A DNA stretch of 35,007 bases from Candidatus Duberdicusella sinuisediminis (lineage in GTDB: Bacteria; Omnitrophota; Gorgyraeia; Duberdicusellales; Duberdicusellaceae), in the NCBI GenBank assembly GCA_003644445.1, contig QNCG01000005.1, positions 1 through 35,007 on the forward strand, in the 5' to 3' direction. The position numbers and the translations under genes were made by a program. Numbering within the stretch: position 1 is the stretch's first letter; every line of letters begins with the position of its first letter. The notes below the pieces were generated by a model. The model made no database searches and was not told the origin of the DNA. It worked only from the letters and a program-made list of their open reading frames with translations. Shown in pieces: positions 32,301-35,007 of the stretch.

Positions 32301-32519
32301 ACTTTTTCCTTTATGTTTTTAGGCAAGACTTTGGTTATCTATCATAATCCCCAGAGAATTGATACTTATAACCGGAAAGCAAAAGTAGAAAAAATAATAG
32401 TTAGATATGCCAACCAGGAGGAATTTGTATTTAATTCTTCTCAGATAGAAGAACCACATTCTTTAAGGATAAGAGACCAGAAAGCCTGGATTATTGAAGT
32501 ATTTATTACTTCGGGTTAA
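29316..32519 (+). CDS. large GH94/cellobiose-phosphorylase-like protein
   Basis: A 1067-aa protein without signal peptide or TM segments, so probably cytoplasmic. The N-terminal half (about 1-330) is beta-rich (GKFGLPLWCFYVNRAQGVVSLG; YFTLPSSEFASLVRIVEL), and the central/C-terminal part is helical. Segments GEGNYRDINQNRRQDVFFEP (about 395-414) and MEAGKPGWCDALNGLPSLLG (about 634-653) resemble the (alpha/alpha)6-barrel proteins annotated as cellobiose-phosphorylase-like (COG3459). That would predict phosphorolysis of a glycan, but I cannot identify the catalytic acid or confirm activity. It is followed by a Na/phosphate cotransporter and a PhoU-like gene, which may be coincidence or a phosphate link. 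No clear Shine-Dalgarno is visible. Confidence 0.5.
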   Translation: MAKYSLNKEEFFIEDYNKAKSFCSFLPGISGKFGLPLWCFYVNRAQGVVSLGIKDKDHSLLEFLPANKSLFSVFYRGFRTFLKIDSKFYEPFRIPQKNQVRQVMKVSSSFLEIEEENKKRGLDIRVRYFTLPSSEFASLVRIVELKNITTRPRDLEIIDGLPGILPYGCKNLFLKDLARTLEAWMQSYLNKDLAFFKLKVSPQDIAQTIYIQGVNFYFSCFFSKKNEIKFLRPIIDSHLLFGEDSDLSLPFNFADKKFNYVKKDLLLGRTPCAFSFVKLRLNPQESFRFFSFIGSAEREEEVVNFSKKLSLSWIEDKFEENKKIIKEIQQKAFINSSLKTLDFYTQQNFLDNVLRGGFPQRFGDKVFYLYNRKHGDLERDYNRFKFEHNFLSSGEGNYRDINQNRRQDVFFEPKVFEENIRLFFNLQRLDSYNPLVVKSPKFIFRDKESFKKAFFEFFVSELLKKLEGMVFSEFSLSEFMRFLKENKVSSKLWEELIKRVLSFSKKVEQADFGEGFWIDHFTYNLDLVESFLAVFPDKESELLFKEEYSFYDDFCKLTPRRKRYYLKDGYILQKDFLGFDGEKANLINSRQYFKHQLRIRDKDEVFYTNLLVKLLVVVLNRISTLDPFGRGVEMEAGKPGWCDALNGLPSLLGSSLAETFELLRIILFLKEKVGKYREKKISLPSEIFNFFKDLKELLQESKSEGFKDSLDFWERSHTLKEDFREKVFWGVSSEFYSLSLGEVEEFLELSEEKISLGLKDIDYKRLPTYFINEVVEYQEKQGFIFPLKFKQKELPIFLEGFVRAMKISPPETIKLIYNSLKKSSLYDKNLKMYKICTSLRKAPLEIGRIKVFPPGWLENESIWVHMEYKYLLELIKAGLYEEFYKEFFNCFICFLKPSIYGRSNLENSSFIVSSANPDKKLWGRGFVARLTGATSEALNILLFMCLGKNPFYLKQGKLILEFKPLLKKDLFTKKEDAVFILDNKGKPQEFTLPKNTFSFMFLGKTLVIYHNPQRIDTYNRKAKVEKIIVRYANQEEFVFNSSQIEEPHSLRIRDQKAWIIEVFITSG

Positions 32520-32533
32520 TTTATCAATATCCG

Positions 32534-32539
32534 TATAAT
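32534..32539 (+). promoter_or_regulatory. -10 box TATAAT before the Na/Pi cotransporter gene
   Basis: A consensus TATAAT lies 29 nt upstream of the TTG start, but the -35 region (TCGGGT at 17-bp spacing) is poor. An activator-dependent promoter is possible; the assignment is weak. Confidence 0.35.
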
Positions 32540-32567
32540 ACTAATTAGGGTTAAAAGGAGGCGGTTT

Positions 32568-33701
32568 TTGAGGGTGTTTAAAAGAACCCTGAAAGCATTT
32601 TCTATCCTTTTCTTAGTCTATGTCTTCCTTCTAAGTATTAAGCTGATTAGTAAAGGAGCCCATTTTTTAGGTGAAGACTTTGCTCGCAAACTCATCTCTA
32701 CCACTTCAGACCCTTTTGTCGGGCTTTTTATTGGTATCTTAGTTACAGTAGTGGCTCAGTCTTCTTCTTTAACTACTTCTTTGGCGGTGGCTTTAGTGGG
32801 TGCTGGTACTTTAAATATTAACTGTGCTATCCCCATTATTATGGGAGCTAATATTGGCACAACCGTTACTAACACTTTGGTTTCTTTAGGTCACATTTCC
32901 TGGAGAGCAGAGTTTAAAAGAGCCTTTCAGGCGGCTACAGTCCATGATTTTTTTAATATTTTGACAGTGATAATCCTTTTTCCTCTTCAGCTTAAATTTG
33001 GGTATCTTACTAAGATTTCTCTATTCTTTGAAAGGTTATTTGAGGGAGTAGGAGGAGTTAAGTTTAGCAGTCCTGTAAAAGTTCTTCTTTCTCCAGCAAT
33101 TTCTTTTTTTAAGAAGGTATTTATAGAAAATCTTTCTTTTTCAGAAAACTGGGCAGGGATTTTATTTATTATTCTGGGATTAGTCTTTTTATTTTCCTCT
33201 CTGTTTTTCTTAGTTAAAATATTAAGAAAGCTCTTTATTGGGAAGGCTGAGGTTTTAATAGATAAGTATATATTTAGAAATAATTTTTTAGCTATGAGTT
33301 TAGGGTTTTTAATTACAGTAATAGTTCAGTCTTCTTCTTTAACTACTTCAGTGATGGTTCCTTTAGCTGCCGCTGGGGTTTTAAGTTTAGAAAAAGTCTT
33401 TGTTTATACTATGGGGGCAAACGTGGGTACTACCTTTACTGCTCTCTTAGCTTCTTTGGCTGTGGTCGGAGAAGGTAGAACTGCAGCTTTAACCGTAGCC
33501 TTAGCTCATTTATTCTTTAATCTTTCGGGGATAGCTATATTTTATCCTTTTAAGAAGATAAGAAATATTCCCCCAGCTTTGGCTAAGAAGCTTTCTCAAC
33601 TCTGTTATAAGCGGAGGTACTTTTCTTTAATCTATACTTTAGTAATTTTTATGGTTTTACCTTTGTTCCTTATTTTTTTAAGAAAGCTCTTTGTAAAATG
33701 A
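32568..33701 (+). CDS. Na+/phosphate cotransporter (NptA/PF02690 type)
   Basis: A 377-aa inner-membrane protein starting with TTG 32568, supported by an excellent Shine-Dalgarno (AAAAGGAGGCGG). It shows the internal duplication of the family: QSSSLTTSLAVALVGAG with GANIGTTVTNTLVSLG in the first half, and QSSSLTTSVMVPLAAAG with GANVGTTFTALLASLA in the second. These QSSS motifs form the substrate site. It likely imports phosphate with sodium. Many bacterial homologs carry a C-terminal PhoU domain; here a separate PhoU-like protein follows after 12 bp, which looks like the split form. Confidence 0.92.
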   Translation: MRVFKRTLKAFSILFLVYVFLLSIKLISKGAHFLGEDFARKLISTTSDPFVGLFIGILVTVVAQSSSLTTSLAVALVGAGTLNINCAIPIIMGANIGTTVTNTLVSLGHISWRAEFKRAFQAATVHDFFNILTVIILFPLQLKFGYLTKISLFFERLFEGVGGVKFSSPVKVLLSPAISFFKKVFIENLSFSENWAGILFIILGLVFLFSSLFFLVKILRKLFIGKAEVLIDKYIFRNNFLAMSLGFLITVIVQSSSLTTSVMVPLAAAGVLSLEKVFVYTMGANVGTTFTALLASLAVVGEGRTAALTVALAHLFFNLSGIAIFYPFKKIRNIPPALAKKLSQLCYKRRYFSLIYTLVIFMVLPLFLIFLRKLFVK

Positions 33702-33713
33702 TGTAGGTGAGAA

Positions 33714-34379
33714 ATGTTTAAAGATATTTTAAATATTTGGAAAGAAGAAGAGTTTTTAAAGAAAGTAGTAAAAGATTTTGAGAATATGCTCAAAGAAGCT
33801 CAAGATATCTTTGATAAGGCAACTTCTGTATTTTGGAAGAAGATACCTTCTCAGGAAGTTCATGCCTTAATATACTCAAAAGATAGAAAGATTAATGAAG
33901 AAGAGCAGAAAATAAGAAGAAGACTCATTGAACACTTAGCTATTAATCCCCGTAAAGATTTTACTGCCTGTTTGGTTTTTATGAGTGTAGTAAAGGACGC
34001 TGAAAGAATCGGTGATTATTGTAAAAATATTTTTGAGCTAAGTTATATCTTGAAAAGTTCACCCCAGGACAACTTAACCAGTAGTTTCCAGGATTTAGAA
34101 ACCCAGATAAGAGAGAGCTTGCAGGAGATTCCTTCAGCTTTCATTTCTGCAGATAATGAGAAGGCAGTTACTCTGATGCAGAGGCACGGAAAAATTTCTT
34201 CTCAATGTGAGAGTATGATTCGTTCAATGATTGACCAAAATTTTTCTGCTGATAAGACCGTAGCTTACACTTTGCTTTTACGCTACTACAAGAGAATCAG
34301 TGCTCATATAGCTAACATAGCCTCAGCTATAATAAACCCTATAGAAAAAATTGATTATGTAGCTGAAGGGCTTCTTTAA
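33714..34379 (+). CDS. PhoU-like phosphate-regulatory protein
   Basis: A 221-aa helical soluble protein with two PhoU-type repeats: EEQKIRRRLIEHLAINPRKD...VKDAERIGDYCKNIFEL in the first half, and a weaker one ending LLLRYYKRISAHIANIASAI. The (E/D)xxRxxDY(A/C)xNI pattern is the metal-binding signature of the family. It is placed directly after the Na/Pi cotransporter gene and probably gates or monitors it. There is no Pst ABC transporter in view, so classical Pho-regulon control cannot be claimed. Confidence 0.85.
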   Translation: MFKDILNIWKEEEFLKKVVKDFENMLKEAQDIFDKATSVFWKKIPSQEVHALIYSKDRKINEEEQKIRRRLIEHLAINPRKDFTACLVFMSVVKDAERIGDYCKNIFELSYILKSSPQDNLTSSFQDLETQIRESLQEIPSAFISADNEKAVTLMQRHGKISSQCESMIRSMIDQNFSADKTVAYTLLLRYYKRISAHIANIASAIINPIEKIDYVAEGLL

Positions 34380-34439
34380 ATTATTAGTTCTTTTGTTTTA
34401 TTGTTCAGGCGGTTATTAGTTAAAGAATAAAGGGGTAAG

Positions 34440-34520
34440 ATGTCTAAGAGAAAGAGGAGAGGAAAACTTTCCTGGAGAAGCAAGAGAGCAAACCACGGAA
34501 GAAAACCCTGTAGAGGTTAA
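34440..34520 (+). CDS. 26-aa very basic protein
   Basis: ATG at 34440, preceded by AAAGGGG, runs 25 further codons to TAA 34518-34520. The peptide begins MSKRKRRGKLSWRSKRANHG and continues RKPCRG; about half its residues are Lys or Arg. The composition and the WRSKRANHGRKP pattern look like a tiny ribosome-associated protein, somewhat like the bTHX family, but I cannot confirm homology. It lies downstream of phoU and is easy to miss because of its length. Confidence 0.6.
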   Translation: MSKRKRRGKLSWRSKRANHGRKPCRG

Positions 34521-34532
34521 CTCCAGCCGCTT

Positions 34533-34550
34533 TCTATTCTAATGAATAGA
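34533..34550. terminator. weak bidirectional hairpin between convergent genes
   Basis: TCTATTC (34533-34539), loop TAAT, GAATAGA (34544-34550): a 7-bp stem between the basic small gene and the minus-strand CDS. It is AT-rich and lacks a strong T tract, so terminator function is only plausible. Confidence 0.25.
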
Positions 34551-34569
34551 TAAACTATCAAACTAAAGT

Positions 34570-35007
34570 TCAGAATTGGTAGGGGTTATTTAAGTCTCGC
34601 CAGGCAGTAATCTGAACTGAGGCTTCTATTCCTAAATTTTCAATAGCAGACATATAGTCAGCATTATAGGCAAGATGGGCATTGCCATTTATCCTTACTT
34701 CTTGGGCCCAGACTCCTCCATCTACATTTAGACCTCCTCCGCCCCCATTTATCCGGAATTGACCCCGAGTATAGATTACCCCGTCAATCTGGCCATTACC
34801 ATTAATTACTATATCATCGGTATCATCAGGATCAGTTATAATATCCCCTGCTACTACAAAGAAACCTCCAATAGTTCCGATATTACCGTTAAGTTCTAAA
34901 TCAGTAGTTACATAGACTACATTAGGGACTCCTTCGGAGTACCAGAAAGAAGATGGGAAACTATCATTCCCATTTTTTACTTCCTGAAGACGAGTTTCAT
35001 CATAGAC
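34570..35007 (-). CDS. PilX-like pilus/surface protein, C-terminal part (partial)
   Basis: On the minus strand an open frame enters from the right edge and ends TGA at 34572-34570, giving the last 145 residues of a longer protein. The sequence is rich in Asn, Gly and Asp with repeated beta-strand patterns: LELNGNIGTIGGFFVVAG, DDIVINGNGQIDGVIYTRGQ, FRINGGGGGLNVDGGVWAQ and VRINGNAHLAYNADY. This resembles the beta-helix-like C-terminal region of PilX-type minor pilin proteins common in pilus-bearing candidate phyla. The N-terminal prepilin segment is outside the window, so the family call is tentative. Confidence 0.55.
   Translation of the reverse strand, partial: VYDETRLQEVKNGNDSFPSSFWYSEGVPNVVYVTTDLELNGNIGTIGGFFVVAGDIITDPDDTDDIVINGNGQIDGVIYTRGQFRINGGGGGLNVDGGVWAQEVRINGNAHLAYNADYMSAIENLGIEASVQITAWRDLNNPYQF

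Noticed and set aside
1-35007. CRISPR array, prophage or defence island
   Set aside because: No regularly spaced direct repeats, Cas-like, phage structural or known defence proteins were found on either strand.

Overview
The window looks like a compact, AT-rich chromosome segment of a diderm (Gram-negative-type) bacterium. Evidence for an outer membrane is the BamD-like, LptE, Lnt and LpxL-type acyltransferase genes. Type IV pilin-like proteins, a PilT-family ATPase, ComEA and a ComEC core suggest pili and DNA uptake. The mix of low G+C, long same-strand runs with start/stop overlaps, many TTG/GTG starts and small prepilin proteins is what I associate with candidate phyla such as Omnitrophota. 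That placement is inference: no rRNA or marker phylogeny was available.

Layout. 1-279 is a decayed IS256/mutator-type transposase remnant. 367-3446 holds a prepilin-like gene and a CHASE2/degenerate GGDEF/HD-GYP signalling protein. 3455-4564 is a non-coding or decayed island: a VIT1/CCC1-type transporter gene with two frameshifts, tRNA-Leu(CAA) and tRNA-Ala(GGC) driven from back-to-back promoters, and a degenerate second tRNA-Ala copy split by a 30-bp double palindrome. 4565-9633 reads nfo, leuS, comEA, comEC. After a hairpin and a strong promoter, 9785-11930 encodes a BamD-like TPR protein, LptE and a short HolA, convergent with rpsT. 12226-17667 reads murJ, uvrC (short), ogt, pilT-like and prfB with its programmed +1 frameshift, followed by secA and lnt. 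22087-29262 holds an adenosine-specific-kinase family gene, an LpxL-type acyltransferase, a small membrane protein, a patatin/radical SAM/SEC59-like group, a purine permease, bioY and a DUF502 protein. 29316-34379 has a 1067-aa GH94-like protein, a Na/phosphate cotransporter and a PhoU-like protein. The right edge has a 26-aa basic protein gene and the end of a PilX-like surface protein on the opposite strand.

Functional picture: mostly housekeeping (translation, protein export, envelope assembly, DNA repair) with pilus/competence functions interspersed. The most unusual points are small mobile palindromes. One 123-bp inverted-repeat element, flanked by TTTA direct repeats, sits exactly at the end of ogt and appears to have added 35 codons; removing it in silico restores a stop codon. 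Another, a double 15-bp palindrome, interrupts a tRNA-Ala pseudogene in its T loop. A PilT-family ATPase with Asn at the usual Walker B Glu, a BamD-like protein without a lipobox, and a patatin/radical SAM/lipid-kinase group also deserve attention. I did not find a CRISPR array, prophage or obvious defence system.
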